The translations under genes were made by a program, and so were the position numbers. The notes beneath the pieces were generated by a model that ran no database searches, was not told the origin of the DNA, and was given only the letters and a program-made list of their open reading frames with translations. This document shows positions 29,066 to 38,345 of a DNA stretch of 64,000 bases, in pieces. This DNA comes from Vairimorpha ceranae. Its lineage: Eukaryota > Microsporidia > Nosematidae. The DNA lies in the NCBI RefSeq assembly GCF_000988165.1, contig NW_020169303.1, positions 55,126 to 119,125 of the forward strand, given 5' to 3'. Positions within the stretch are counted from its first letter, which is position 1, and every line of letters begins with the position of its first letter.

Positions 29066-30061
29066 TTATTTTTTATTCATAAGCTCTCCACGAAGGATAT
29101 TATAAATCTTTATTTTCTTTTTTAACAAATTAATTTTCGTACAATAAGTTACACTTTTAATATAATTTTTATCTTCAACATCTAAAAAATAAAAATTATT
29201 AAATCTGCATAAAATAATAATAATAAACTGCTCCGAAATTTCTAACAAAAGATAAATTAAATAGTACAAAACATAAAAAATATAATAAGGCATAATATTA
29301 ATAAATGTAAGTATTAAAATACTGAATAATATAACACCAATAATAATTTGATCTACATTTAAAGTAATTTTATCATATCTTTTTTTTACTACATTATACG
29401 ATTTATCACTAAATAAGCTTAATAACTCAATTAATGTATTTAAATTAAATTTATAAATTTTAAATATAAAATTTATACCAATTTTCATTAATACTTTATC
29501 TAAGTTAGTTACTAGAGAAATAATATAAAAATATTTAAAAAGCATAACCTGGCACTGATTTATACTTTCAAATACTAGTGCAAGATTTTTCTTAATAATT
29601 GTATTTTGTTTTAAACCCATTGGCTGATTTTTAATATAAAAAATGGCATATACAGGCAAGTTAATAAAAATAACATACATGTAATTTTTCATAAGAAAGC
29701 GTAATAAGACAGAGAAAAAATATGAAAAAAATAGTTCATAGGATCCAAAAAAATAAAATCTGCATTTAAATAAATTATTTATGCATGTCCTTTTTTCATT
29801 AATTATTTCTACTTGTGCATTTTGAATTATCAACTTTGTTAATTTAAAGAACTGCATCTCAAATGTGTCTTTGTTTTTATTTGTAAGTGTATACTTAACA
29901 TTGTTATCGTATATGTTAATAGATAATATATTTTTTACTTGTTTTGTAAAATTTATTCTGATTTTTCCCTGGTTACAACAGAAATAAAATACAGTATTCT
30001 TGTTTACTTTTTTATCGTATAAGTTATACTTCCCTTTGATAATTACAACCTTATTAAACAT
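29066..30061 (-). CDS. GPI1: GPI-GlcNAc transferase subunit Gpi1/PIG-Q
   Basis: Membrane subunit that stabilises the GlcNAc-PI synthase in the ER. The 331-residue protein is poorly conserved at the N-terminus. From about residue 150 it matches the Gpi1 domain: MGLKQNTIIKKNLALVF, a helical stretch with LSLFSDKSYNVVKKRYDKI, and the diagnostic LNVDQIIIGVILFSILIL followed by two more hydrophobic segments. Yeast Gpi1 is 609 residues, so this is a trimmed version. CCC lies four bases before the ATG (cccttatATG). GPI2 lies 11 kb away on the same strand. Confidence 0.82.
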   Translation of the reverse strand: MFNKVVIIKGKYNLYDKKVNKNTVFYFCCNQGKIRINFTKQVKNILSINIYDNNVKYTLTNKNKDTFEMQFFKLTKLIIQNAQVEIINEKRTCINNLFKCRFYFFGSYELFFSYFFSVLLRFLMKNYMYVIFINLPVYAIFYIKNQPMGLKQNTIIKKNLALVFESINQCQVMLFKYFYIISLVTNLDKVLMKIGINFIFKIYKFNLNTLIELLSLFSDKSYNVVKKRYDKITLNVDQIIIGVILFSILILTFINIMPYYIFYVLYYLIYLLLEISEQFIIIILCRFNNFYFLDVEDKNYIKSVTYCTKINLLKKKIKIYNILRGELMNKK

Positions 30062-30541
30062 ATAAGGGTTATGTACTATAAAATAAACAAAAAATACATA
30101 AATTAATTAGAATTTTTATGTTATGTAATTTAATATTGCTCACACAAAATTCGACACAATTTTATAAATTTTTTAATCAAAAAAATAAATAAAGCAATAA
30201 ATAATTAAACTTTGTATCTAACTTTTTAATGCAGCTTTACCTTATTCTGCAATAAAAAAATCATCAAATTTAAATTTTATATATAAGTTTATTTCCTATA
30301 TTATTCTTTAGATAAACCCTTTCTTTAATAAATAGAATAAAAAGACATGGTAACCATTTTTATATTTAAAAACAATTAAATTTTAATAAATATATAAAAT
30401 TCTATATAAATAAATCCTGTTAAATGAATCATGTCCTTAAGTTATAGTTATGTTTTACTTCATAATATGCAAGAATAAATTAGAAATGTTATTTAAGATA
30501 TATAATTTGTTTTTTATCTTTCTTTACGATCGATTAAATTA
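30062..30541. other. AT-rich intergenic sequence
   Basis: About 480 bases between GPI1 and the left end of the Merlin element, nothing recognisable. Confidence 0.55.
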
Positions 30542-30714
30542 TTGCTTTTTAGGTCTTCTAGCGAAAACTGCCTACCATAACTATTTTTTAAAATAAGGGT
30601 TTAAAAATTAAATATACGTGCGAAAAATAAGCTTTGCATTAGAAAATATCGGCAGGTAGGCAGTTTGCGCTTAAAAAGCAAAGTTGTTTTAAATTAAAAA
30701 CCAAGCAATTTTGG

Positions 30715-30836
30715 TGCATATATGTCTTTTTTTCCTATTTTATCTACAACACCAATCTTTATTTTAAGATAAACTTTTTCAAAATTTAACCTCGAATGAA
30801 GATTGGTGTTATAGATAAAGTCTTTTTAGATATGCA
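30715..30836. repeat. Long inverted repeat (hairpin) inside the Merlin element
   Basis: Arms at about 30715-30762 and 30796-30836 pair over 40-odd bases with small gaps. The best part, around ACACCAATCTTTAT and ATGAAGATTGGTGT, is almost perfect. The loop is about 33 bases. It lies between the left TIR and the transposase. It may be a nested MITE, a subterminal transposase-binding structure or a terminator-like hairpin. Confidence 0.6.
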
Positions 30837-30894
30837 TGAATTAAAAATATTTCTTCTAAACTATGAATTATTCAACTTAATATACTTTGTGAAA

Positions 30895-31605
30895 GTTGTG
30901 GGAGCGAATGTACTATGTGCAGGTAGACTGATTCTAGTAGCAAAATAACATATAGGTGTAAAAAAGCATTGCCAAAAAAGATATTCATTGTTTGGATCGA
31001 CAATGCCACCAACTAAAGTCGTGCATTTGATCTATTTTCTACTTCTAGATGTTAACTACAATCAACTTACTCATTTTTATTTTTTTGTAGATTCAACTAT
31101 TTCAAGGTATAGAAACCGCCTCATTGATTGTGTTAAACACTATATAATGCAAAGACTTATCATCCTGGACGGAGAAGGAGTAATTGTTGAAGTAGATGAA
31201 AGTGTTTTATCACTATAAGGCATTATTCGAAGCTTCACACGTACGGATGATGACACTAAAGATACGTTATGAGTTTTTTGAGGAGTAGATCGAACAGATG
31301 CCAAAAATTTTTTTTTGTTAGGACTTGCCAACTGAGACATACAGTCTTTAGCTTCATCTATGAGTAGACTGATTTTACCTGCTAGTATTGTAAATACAGA
31401 TAGTCATCAGTCGTATCCAGCAGCTACTAGAAATCTTGGACTTGACCATAACGTTGTTAATCACGCAGAAAAGTTTTGTGCAAGTGATGGGACACATACC
31501 AACAATATTGAGAGGTTTTGGGTTCATATGAAAAGCTCAATGAGAAAAGAATACGGTGTAAAGCATTCTAGCATAAACGAATGGCTTATTCAATATACCA
31601 TTTAA
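30895..31605 (+). pseudogene. Merlin/IS1016-type (IS1595 superfamily) transposase, frameshifted
   Basis: Reading along the plus strand with a few frame changes gives: a zinc ribbon (LCESCGSECTMC, then TYRCKK), a helical middle (CQKRYSLFGSTMPPTKVV to VKHYIMQRL, 30970-31150), the first catalytic acid in VIVEVDESVLS (31180-31217, followed by a stop), an interrupted centre, then VNTDSHQSYPAA (second Asp, about 31395-31430), and GTHTNNIERFWVHMKSSM (last acidic residue, about 31490-31540). All three DDE positions of the family are identifiable, but stops and shifts make the gene inactive as written. The lesions are few, so the copy is not very old. Confidence 0.75.
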
Positions 31606-31749
31606 AGAAGATATTTAATGAATAAAAAACCCGAAGAATTTTTTGAAACTTATATCAAAATACTGCGATTATTTTTTCAATTAAATAAATAATTCTTTTT
31701 TCACCCTTTTTTCTTTTTTCATATGGTAAGCAGTTTGCGCTAGAAGACC

Positions 31750-32367
31750 CGCTATTTTTATTACAAAATTCGCATTTAGAAATTTTTTAAAGAGATAAAT
31801 CATTTTTTATAGCAATAGTATCATCATTGATCTGTACATATGCCTGTATTTGATTTATTATCTAGTCATGATTTTATTCTTTTTGTAAAATTGCAACATT
31901 AAGCTATCTATTCTATTAAGATTGGAATTATTCTTGACTAAAATTTCTATAAGAAGTGTATGTTTGCTTTGCGGTTTTACTTATGCTTTTTTGCAATAAT
32001 TTACAAAATTAATAAGAATAAAACTTTTACATGTAGATGATTTTTTTAGATATTCTATATTTAACGAAGTTGAAATTAATTTTAGTATGCCTACTTATAT
32101 TATTAGTTGCTTTATTTTCACATGATATTTAAATAGTATGCTGTTTTAGTAACACACTTCTTACGTATTTTTTTATATCAAGAAATAATAATTGCTTAAT
32201 TTTTATTTAAGCATCTTTAATTGCTCATTAAAAATCTAGTTTTTTAAAATGTTTTTAAAAGTAAATAAATTATTCATTTCATTCTTATGCAAAAAAGTAT
32301 TTATTTTTTGCTGATAAAATTTCTCTGAACAATTTACAGTTTAACTTTTGAATTTTTATTCCCTTAG
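31750..32367. other. AT-rich intergenic sequence
   Basis: About 620 bases between the Merlin element and RRN3. Nothing recognisable apart from the CCC of RRN3 at 32361-32363. Confidence 0.55.
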
Positions 32368-33222
32368 ATGCTTACATTTAAAGACAAGATTGAGCTTCTA
32401 AAAAAAATAAAAAAAGAAAAAATAGATCTATCAGACATAGATAAATATATTGAATACCTGAAGCAAAAATCTTTAGTTGAACCAATTTTCAAGAAGATAA
32501 TTACATTTCTTATCGATTTAGATGTAGAAATTAATTCTATTTATGAATCTATTTCTGAAGAAGATTGGGATGATATTATGTTTGAATATGACACACCAAT
32601 AGAAAAACCTTTGTATGGACTTATAAAAGAAAAAACAAGAATTTTTATTGATGCTTATAGAAAAATAGATCAAATTATTACAAAACTTAATGTAAATTTT
32701 TTACTAGATTGTTTTTCTTTGATTCCACTTTGTAAATCTAACAGTGTGCAATTTTTATTTTTTCGGCTTGGCTGTTACAAACCAAGACCTGTCTTATGTT
32801 TTCTACTAGAAAATATAAAATCTAATCCTATTATTTATATACCTTATTTTACATCTTTTGTTGCAAGATGTAAAATTAATTCTAAAAATGCAATATTGCA
32901 ATACATTAAATATGTAGAAAATTTAAAGGTTGGTACAAGTTTTAATTATATTTTGGCTTCACAAGGATTGATGTATATTTGTTGCTTTAAAAATGAATTT
33001 ATTGATCAATGTAAACAAATTTTTGATAAAGTGTTTAGTAATAATATTTATATGAATATGAATCCAACAATAGTTGAAACGTTTTGCAAACATGTCAATT
33101 ATGATATTAAAATGTTTAAGACATTAGATAATCTTTCACTTTTTTATTTTCCATTTGACAAATCGCCTTTTGATGCTATACATGAATTATATGCGGAAAA
33201 TTATTGCGAATATAAAAAATAA
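32368..33222 (+). CDS. RRN3: RNA polymerase I initiation factor Rrn3 (TIF-IA), short form
   Basis: Bridges RNA polymerase I and the rDNA promoter complex in the nucleolus. The 284-residue product is less than half the yeast length (627). It keeps the Rrn3 HEAT-like core and its diagnostic C-terminal phrases: FNYILASQGLMYICCFK near residue 195, MNMNPTIVETFCKHVNYDI near residue 235, and LFYFPFDKSPFDAI near residue 262. The internal acidic loop and much of the N-terminus are missing. CCC lies four bases before the ATG. Confidence 0.85.
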   Translation: MLTFKDKIELLKKIKKEKIDLSDIDKYIEYLKQKSLVEPIFKKIITFLIDLDVEINSIYESISEEDWDDIMFEYDTPIEKPLYGLIKEKTRIFIDAYRKIDQIITKLNVNFLLDCFSLIPLCKSNSVQFLFFRLGCYKPRPVLCFLLENIKSNPIIYIPYFTSFVARCKINSKNAILQYIKYVENLKVGTSFNYILASQGLMYICCFKNEFIDQCKQIFDKVFSNNIYMNMNPTIVETFCKHVNYDIKMFKTLDNLSLFYFPFDKSPFDAIHELYAENYCEYKK

Positions 33223-33523
33223 AATATTTAAGAGTTAAATTTTGGTTTTTTTGATACTTGTGTGTAATTATTGTTAAAATTATATTTGATATTTTTAGAT
33301 TAGGCTTTATTAATTTAATATTTGTGTGCGAATTCTGTAAAAAATATATTTAAAAATTAGGTTGCTTCTTTTGTATCTGTCACTTTATTGTAAATTTTCT
33401 GTAAAATATTTAAGATTTTATTTATTTTATATGTCACTTGAGAGTAAATCCTATAAGAAATATTAATTTTATTTTTATTCGTCAAATTTTATTTACCTAA
33501 AATTTTTTTCTCTCCTTTTTTAA
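33223..33523. other. Intergenic sequence
   Basis: About 300 bases with T-rich stretches and no recognisable feature. Confidence 0.55.
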
Positions 33524-33718
33524 ATGAAGTATTTTTATATCGAAGATGGCTTACCTTTTTATTATTCTCTTTTACACCTTACAATATGGGCTTGTTTGAA
33601 TTATCCATTTATCTACGGGATATTTCTTTTTTTAATGTTATCTATAGAATATTGTTTAGACCTGTACAAAAGAGAAAAAGAAAGGATTTTTTTTGACTTA
33701 CAAGCCAACATCGATTAA
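33524..33718 (+). CDS. Possible small membrane protein
   Basis: A 64-codon frame between RRN3 and RPS0. It encodes a hydrophobic segment (LLHLTIWACLNYPFIYGIF, continuing through LFLMLSIEYCL) followed by a charged end (YKREKERIFFDLQANID). This would make a small one- or two-span membrane protein, such as an accessory subunit of an ER complex. No family is recognisable. There is no true CCC; the sequence before the ATG is CTCTCC 12-17 bases upstream. Gene-like composition (Trp, Pro, Gly, Asp) argues against pure chance. Confidence 0.4.
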   Translation: MKYFYIEDGLPFYYSLLHLTIWACLNYPFIYGIFLFLMLSIEYCLDLYKREKERIFFDLQANID

Positions 33719-33757
33719 TATTTTTGTAAAATAAATTTTTTATTTTTTAAAAGTTAG

Positions 33758-33763
33758 CCCCCC
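33758..33763 (+). promoter_or_regulatory. Extended C-run start motif of RPS0
   Basis: Six C bases ten bases before the ATG of the RPS0 gene, the longest C-run of any start signal in the window. Ribosomal protein genes of microsporidia are reported to carry strong forms of this motif. Confidence 0.6.
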
Positions 33764-33773
33764 AATTTTAAAA

Positions 33774-34565
33774 ATGGCAAAAGTGAATATTCCAATTCCC
33801 AACGACTTTGTAAAGTTGATTTTAATAAGTCAAGGACATCTTGGAGGAATTAAAACTTCTAAACTTATGGAGAGATATGTGTTTGGAACACGAAAATTAG
33901 AGAATATAAAAGTGATTGATATTGAAAAGACATGGGAGAAATTTATATTGGCTGCTAGAATGTTCTGTAGTCTTAAGCATCCCAGTGATGCTGTTGTAGT
34001 TTCTACTAAAACTTTTGGTAGAAAAGGTGTCTTAAAATTTTGCGAATCGACTTGTGCGACACCGGTTATCGGGAGATTTATTCCAGGTACGTTTTGTAAT
34101 AACCAAGTAAAAAGGCCATTAGAGCCCAGAGTTCTTATTGTATCAGATCCTTTTGCCGACAAACAAGCAGTTATTGAAGGATCACACGTGAATTTACAGA
34201 CAATTGCTTTTTGTAACACCGATAACGACGTATCTTTTGTAGATATTGTTATTCCAATGAACAACAGATCCCCAGTTTCTATTTCTGCTGGATTATTTAT
34301 TTTAAGTAGATTAATTAGATTTATGAAAACAGGAGAACCATTAGATGAGAATATGAAAGAAGTAGAATTATTTATTTATAGAGATCCTATTGAATTAGAA
34401 AAATTAGTTGAGGAGCAGAAAATAATTGAAAATGCTAATATTACAATTGGAGAGCAAGAGCTGTATGAACAAGAAGAATTTGGAAACAAGGCAGGCTGGG
34501 GAATAGAACCATCACTTGTTTCAACAGAGGCAGTTTCCGAATTTAGTGATAATTGGAAGAATTAA
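33774..34565 (+). CDS. RPS0: 40S ribosomal protein S0/SA (uS2)
   Basis: Small-subunit protein needed for late 18S maturation and for the head-body region of the 40S subunit. The 263-residue protein shows the uS2 pattern: [17 protein letters not shown] near residue 27, [31 protein letters not shown] near residue 100, [20 protein letters not shown], and a short acidic C-terminus ending [17 protein letters not shown], as in fungal S0. Length is the fungal one (252 in yeast). Well-supported start. Confidence 0.96.
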   Translation: MAKVNIPIPNDFVKLILISQGHLGGIKTSKLMERYVFGTRKLENIKVIDIEKTWEKFILAARMFCSLKHPSDAVVVSTKTFGRKGVLKFCESTCATPVIGRFIPGTFCNNQVKRPLEPRVLIVSDPFADKQAVIEGSHVNLQTIAFCNTDNDVSFVDIVIPMNNRSPVSISAGLFILSRLIRFMKTGEPLDENMKEVELFIYRDPIELEKLVEEQKIIENANITIGEQELYEQEEFGNKAGWGIEPSLVSTEAVSEFSDNWKN

Positions 34566-34633
34566 AAAATTTATTTAATCATTTTTTACTTTTTAAGATT
34601 TAATGTTAATTTTTTTTCTAAAGTTGTGCCCTT

Positions 34634-36493
34634 ATGAAGTCTATTCAAATAAGTCAATTAAAGGAAGAAGGCTTTTCTTGTATAGATCTTATAGAGAGTA
34701 CACTTTCACTTTCTAAAACTGATATGAATCTAACATTAAATGAAATAAAAGAAATGTTAGCTGATGTAGAGGGTTTACGAGAAGCCTTGTTTTTTAAACA
34801 AGAGAAATTGTCAGGTCAACTTAGAGCTGTAAAGGATAAAATAAATGAAAATCAAATTTTAGATCTGCATAAACAACTGAAATCTTTAAAACTTGATTCA
34901 CTAGGAGAGACCAAAATAGTGTTACAAAGAAATAAAGAAATTTTTGAACTTAAATTATTAAACAGGGTTTTAAGATATACCATTGAAGTTGAAAAAGATA
35001 ACTATAATGTTTTAACTGCTTTAATTAAAAGTGAAGATAAAGATGATTGGAATTTTTTATGTTTTTACTTAAAAAATACACTGGAATTTTTTAGCGGAGA
35101 GAGGAAAGAACACTTACTAAAAATATCTAAAGATATTCAAGATAAACTTTTAAGTGTATTTGAAGAATCAAAAAAAATTAATAACAAGACGATGATGAAA
35201 TCTGCTATTACTGCTTTAGATGAACTTGATAATAATCACACACTTTTACAAACATATATTTACGATATGGAAATATTTCAAAAAAAATATTCAATGAGTC
35301 ATCCACATTGTGATGAAATAGACATTGAATTGTACGATGAAGAAAATAATAGTTTTTTGGTTTTTATTAATGATTTAAAGATTTCATATCAGGAAAATTT
35401 ACTAGATATATCTGAAATATTTAATAATTATGAAGAAGCATACAAAATCATAAATATAAAGATCTTTGATGATCTTATTTTTCCAAACTTAGACAATTTT
35501 CTACAAGGCACTATTCCTTTTGTATATTTATTTTCTGTAGAAAGTGCATATAAAAATATTTATAATTTAGGGATTTTTATAGAAAGTGTATCAGTAAATT
35601 TTAGTAGTAAAGCAGTTCATGACGAATTTGTTAATAAATATTCTGCAATGTGCATTGATGAAGAAAGAGCTTATTTTATAGAAATTTTTAATAAACTTGT
35701 GTATGGCAGTAAAAGTATAACAAGGTATGTATATAAAAATGAAACTATTGTATTTTCTAAAGATTATAATTATATTATAAACGTGTTAGTGTATTTAATT
35801 AATACATTTTATTTTAGAAGTGTATCATTTTATAATGAAGAAGATATATCTGATATGTGTATATTTTATGGTGAATACTTAAGTAAATTTTTAGAAGTAG
35901 TTTATGATGATATACAAAAAAAATTAGAAGCAATTTATCAGATACAACAAATAACATTAAGAATTAAAAATTGTTTTAAGGATGATTATTACAAGCTAGA
36001 TAATTTTATAAAAAAATCTGATAAATTAATAAATAATGCATTAGATTGGGAGATTGATCAATGTAAAGGCCGTATTAAACAATTTATTGGACAAATATTG
36101 TTTTATAGGCCCGAATCAGATCTTCTTGTACTTGAATATTTAAAAAAAGAGGTTTTTGAATCTAAAAAAATCAAAGGACAACCACAGACAGATTTTATAA
36201 GAAAAATTTACAATATTGCATATGAAAATCTTAAGCAGAAAATTTTTCAACTTAAATTCTCAATTTCACAGAAAAAAAATTTAATTAACTTTAATAAAAA
36301 GTTTATACAAACTGTTACACTTACTGGAGATTATCAAATTATAGCAAATTATAAATATCTTGAAAATTTAGTTATATTAATTACAGTTGATAAATCAACA
36401 ATTAAAGAAATCTACGACAGTTTAAAGTACAAAATTAATAAAAATGATTTGAAAAAGGCTATGAAGTGTCGCAATGAAAAAGACACTGTTTAG
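34634..36493 (+). CDS. SEC10: Probable exocyst subunit Sec10
   Basis: A 619-residue, almost wholly helical protein with an N-terminal coiled coil (residues 40-110) and no membrane segment. The order of phrases resembles Sec10/Exoc5: a coiled-coil start, a L-x-R-x-L-R-Y helix (LLNRVLRYTIEV), LKNTLEFFSGERKEHLLKI, then NNYEEAYKIINIKIFDDLI and FVNKYSAMCIDEERAYFIEI. Exocyst tethers secretory vesicles at the plasma membrane. Other CATCHR or tethering proteins are possible because identity is low. CCC lies two bases before the ATG. Confidence 0.55.
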   Translation: MKSIQISQLKEEGFSCIDLIESTLSLSKTDMNLTLNEIKEMLADVEGLREALFFKQEKLSGQLRAVKDKINENQILDLHKQLKSLKLDSLGETKIVLQRNKEIFELKLLNRVLRYTIEVEKDNYNVLTALIKSEDKDDWNFLCFYLKNTLEFFSGERKEHLLKISKDIQDKLLSVFEESKKINNKTMMKSAITALDELDNNHTLLQTYIYDMEIFQKKYSMSHPHCDEIDIELYDEENNSFLVFINDLKISYQENLLDISEIFNNYEEAYKIINIKIFDDLIFPNLDNFLQGTIPFVYLFSVESAYKNIYNLGIFIESVSVNFSSKAVHDEFVNKYSAMCIDEERAYFIEIFNKLVYGSKSITRYVYKNETIVFSKDYNYIINVLVYLINTFYFRSVSFYNEEDISDMCIFYGEYLSKFLEVVYDDIQKKLEAIYQIQQITLRIKNCFKDDYYKLDNFIKKSDKLINNALDWEIDQCKGRIKQFIGQILFYRPESDLLVLEYLKKEVFESKKIKGQPQTDFIRKIYNIAYENLKQKIFQLKFSISQKKNLINFNKKFIQTVTLTGDYQIIANYKYLENLVILITVDKSTIKEIYDSLKYKINKNDLKKAMKCRNEKDTV

Positions 36494-36661
36494 ATGACAT
36501 AAAAAAACTTATTTTGTATTTTTAATTTAATTGTGTGGTAGCAAAAAAATCAGATTTAATAAATAAATAGTACACTTTAATTTACAAAAATGTAATTTAA
36601 TACGTAATACGCAAGCTATTATAAAGTATGTAAATAAAAGTTATATAAATTTATTACATGT

Positions 36662-37660
36662 TTAATTAAAATATTTTTGTGTATTAAAGAAGTTTATAAT
36701 CTGTGATTTTTTGTGTTCATCGTCAGAAATAATATTCTCAATTTCATCGGAAAACGATCTTGTTCTAAATATTTTTTCTTCTACGAATTTATTTTTAAAT
36801 TCATCAAATAATTTATTTGAAATTTGTGCTTGCTTACAAAAATTTTTTTCTGCTTGACTCAAAACAAATTCGTAATCTATCTTATTGTCTTCATTTTTTT
36901 CTATTTTATTTAAATAATTCTCTTTATAAATTCCATATATAAAATTTTTATACTGTGATAAGGTAAGGTATTCAAGTATAAATTTATATTTGTCTATATC
37001 TACATATTTACTCATCTTTTTCTCAAAACTTTTAGTTTTTTCTACATCTATGAGCTGTTTATCAATAATAATTTTTTTACGATATTTTCTCATTCTCAAA
37101 ATATTTCCATATCCTTTTAATATGGCATTTTTTGCTTTTAGATCTATTTCTTCATCACTATCTGTAAATTCCATGTCTTTTATTATTTCTTCATAATCAT
37201 TCATAAATTCTACATCAAAATCTTGTCTGTTATTCATATAAATAGATATGTTACTTCTAAAAGGATTACTAGTTCTTTCAAATACTTTATTTTTAGTAAT
37301 AATATTATTTTTAATATTAAATAAATTGTAAAAAAATAATTCTACTTCTTCTTGTGTTTTTGTACCAACAGATTTACTTAATGATTCCCAATTTCCTATG
37401 CCATATTTTCCTAAACCATTAAAAAATATTAATTCTTCTAAAATCGTCCAATCGTTATTCAATTTTTTTGTGCATAAAAAAACACGATACTCGTGCGAAT
37501 TTTTGTGTGAACTTATTTCTAGACGATCGTAAAAACAAAAAATACATAAATCGATTTTGCACAGTATACATTGAAATATTGGTTCTTCTTTTATGGATAA
37601 AAAACAGATATCACAGATTACAGTAAGAATGTTGGTATTACCAAAATTTGAAATGGCCAT
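36662..37660 (-). CDS. ADA2: Transcriptional adaptor Ada2 (ZZ and SANT domains)
   Basis: Adaptor of the SAGA/ADA Gcn5 histone acetyltransferase module. The 332-residue protein begins with a ZZ zinc finger (CDICFLSIKEEPIFQC, then CKIDLCIFCF and HKNSHEYRVF). A SANT/Myb domain follows with NDWTILEELIFFNGLGKYG and IGNWESLSKSVGTKTQEEV near residues 70-110. After a charged middle region, the C-terminal part has FVLSQAEKNFCKQAQI, reminiscent of the SWIRM domain of Ada2, but it is degenerate. Yeast Ada2 is 434 residues. CCCC lies six bases before the ATG. Confidence 0.92.
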   Translation of the reverse strand: MAISNFGNTNILTVICDICFLSIKEEPIFQCILCKIDLCIFCFYDRLEISSHKNSHEYRVFLCTKKLNNDWTILEELIFFNGLGKYGIGNWESLSKSVGTKTQEEVELFFYNLFNIKNNIITKNKVFERTSNPFRSNISIYMNNRQDFDVEFMNDYEEIIKDMEFTDSDEEIDLKAKNAILKGYGNILRMRKYRKKIIIDKQLIDVEKTKSFEKKMSKYVDIDKYKFILEYLTLSQYKNFIYGIYKENYLNKIEKNEDNKIDYEFVLSQAEKNFCKQAQISNKLFDEFKNKFVEEKIFRTRSFSDEIENIISDDEHKKSQIINFFNTQKYFN

Positions 37661-38345
37661 ACAATAAGGGGAATAAATATTTATTTAATTATATTGATTA
37701 ACTAACTCTTTTAGATGTATATAAAAAAAATAAATATTACTGAAGGGGCGATAAGACTGTTTACTGGATTTATAGCTTTCATTTAGATTATAATAAAAGT
37801 CTGTATAAAGATTTCCAAGTGTATAAGTAGCAATGCTTTGCACAATTTGTTCGTATCGTATAGATAAACATTACAAAAATTATTAGCTTAGTATTTGACC
37901 TTTTTAAATAAAATTTGTTTTTATATATTTTTTATGTAAACTTAATTTTGTTTAATCGTCGGCAAGAAAAAAAACATGTAAAGCAAATGAGAAAAATAAA
38001 ATTATCTTTTAAAAGATATCATAAACTGAACTTAACGTCTTGACTTTGTCTTATCTTTACTCAACGTTTAAACTTTGTCTGCCTTTAAATCTCATTGAAT
38101 ATTAAAAGGTACATTTTATGTTTTTACTGTAAAGTTTAATTATAATAATCTAAAATTTTAATAAATAATTATAAATTAATATTTTATTAATTTTTAAAAA
38201 ACTATATTAGAATTAAATAAAAAAGTATAAAATCTAGACTGGTGATCTACAAGTCTATATACGGAATAATTAAAAAACAATTAACAATTGTTTTTCTTGT
38301 AAGCACAAGTATTACATTATGATGATAATATTTTTAAATAAAAAT
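37661..38345. other. AT-rich intergenic sequence
   Basis: About 685 bases between ADA2 and MCM7. GGG near 37744 leads to no minus-strand ATG. Nothing recognisable. Confidence 0.6.

Larger units (their letters stand above)
30552..31749 (+). mobile_element. Merlin DNA transposon with both terminal inverted repeats
   Basis: A 1.2-kb element. The left end at 30552 begins GGTCTTCTAGCG(A)AAACTGC, and the reverse complement of the right end (31722-31749) matches it over 28 positions with two differences. The enclosed frame is a Merlin/IS1016-type transposase in several broken pieces. Flanks read GCTTTTTA on the left and GCTATTTTTA just outside the right end, possibly a decayed 8-bp target duplication. 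Shorter internal copies of the TIR (30655-30681, inverted) and a long hairpin (30715-30836) lie in the left non-coding part. Confidence 0.75.
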
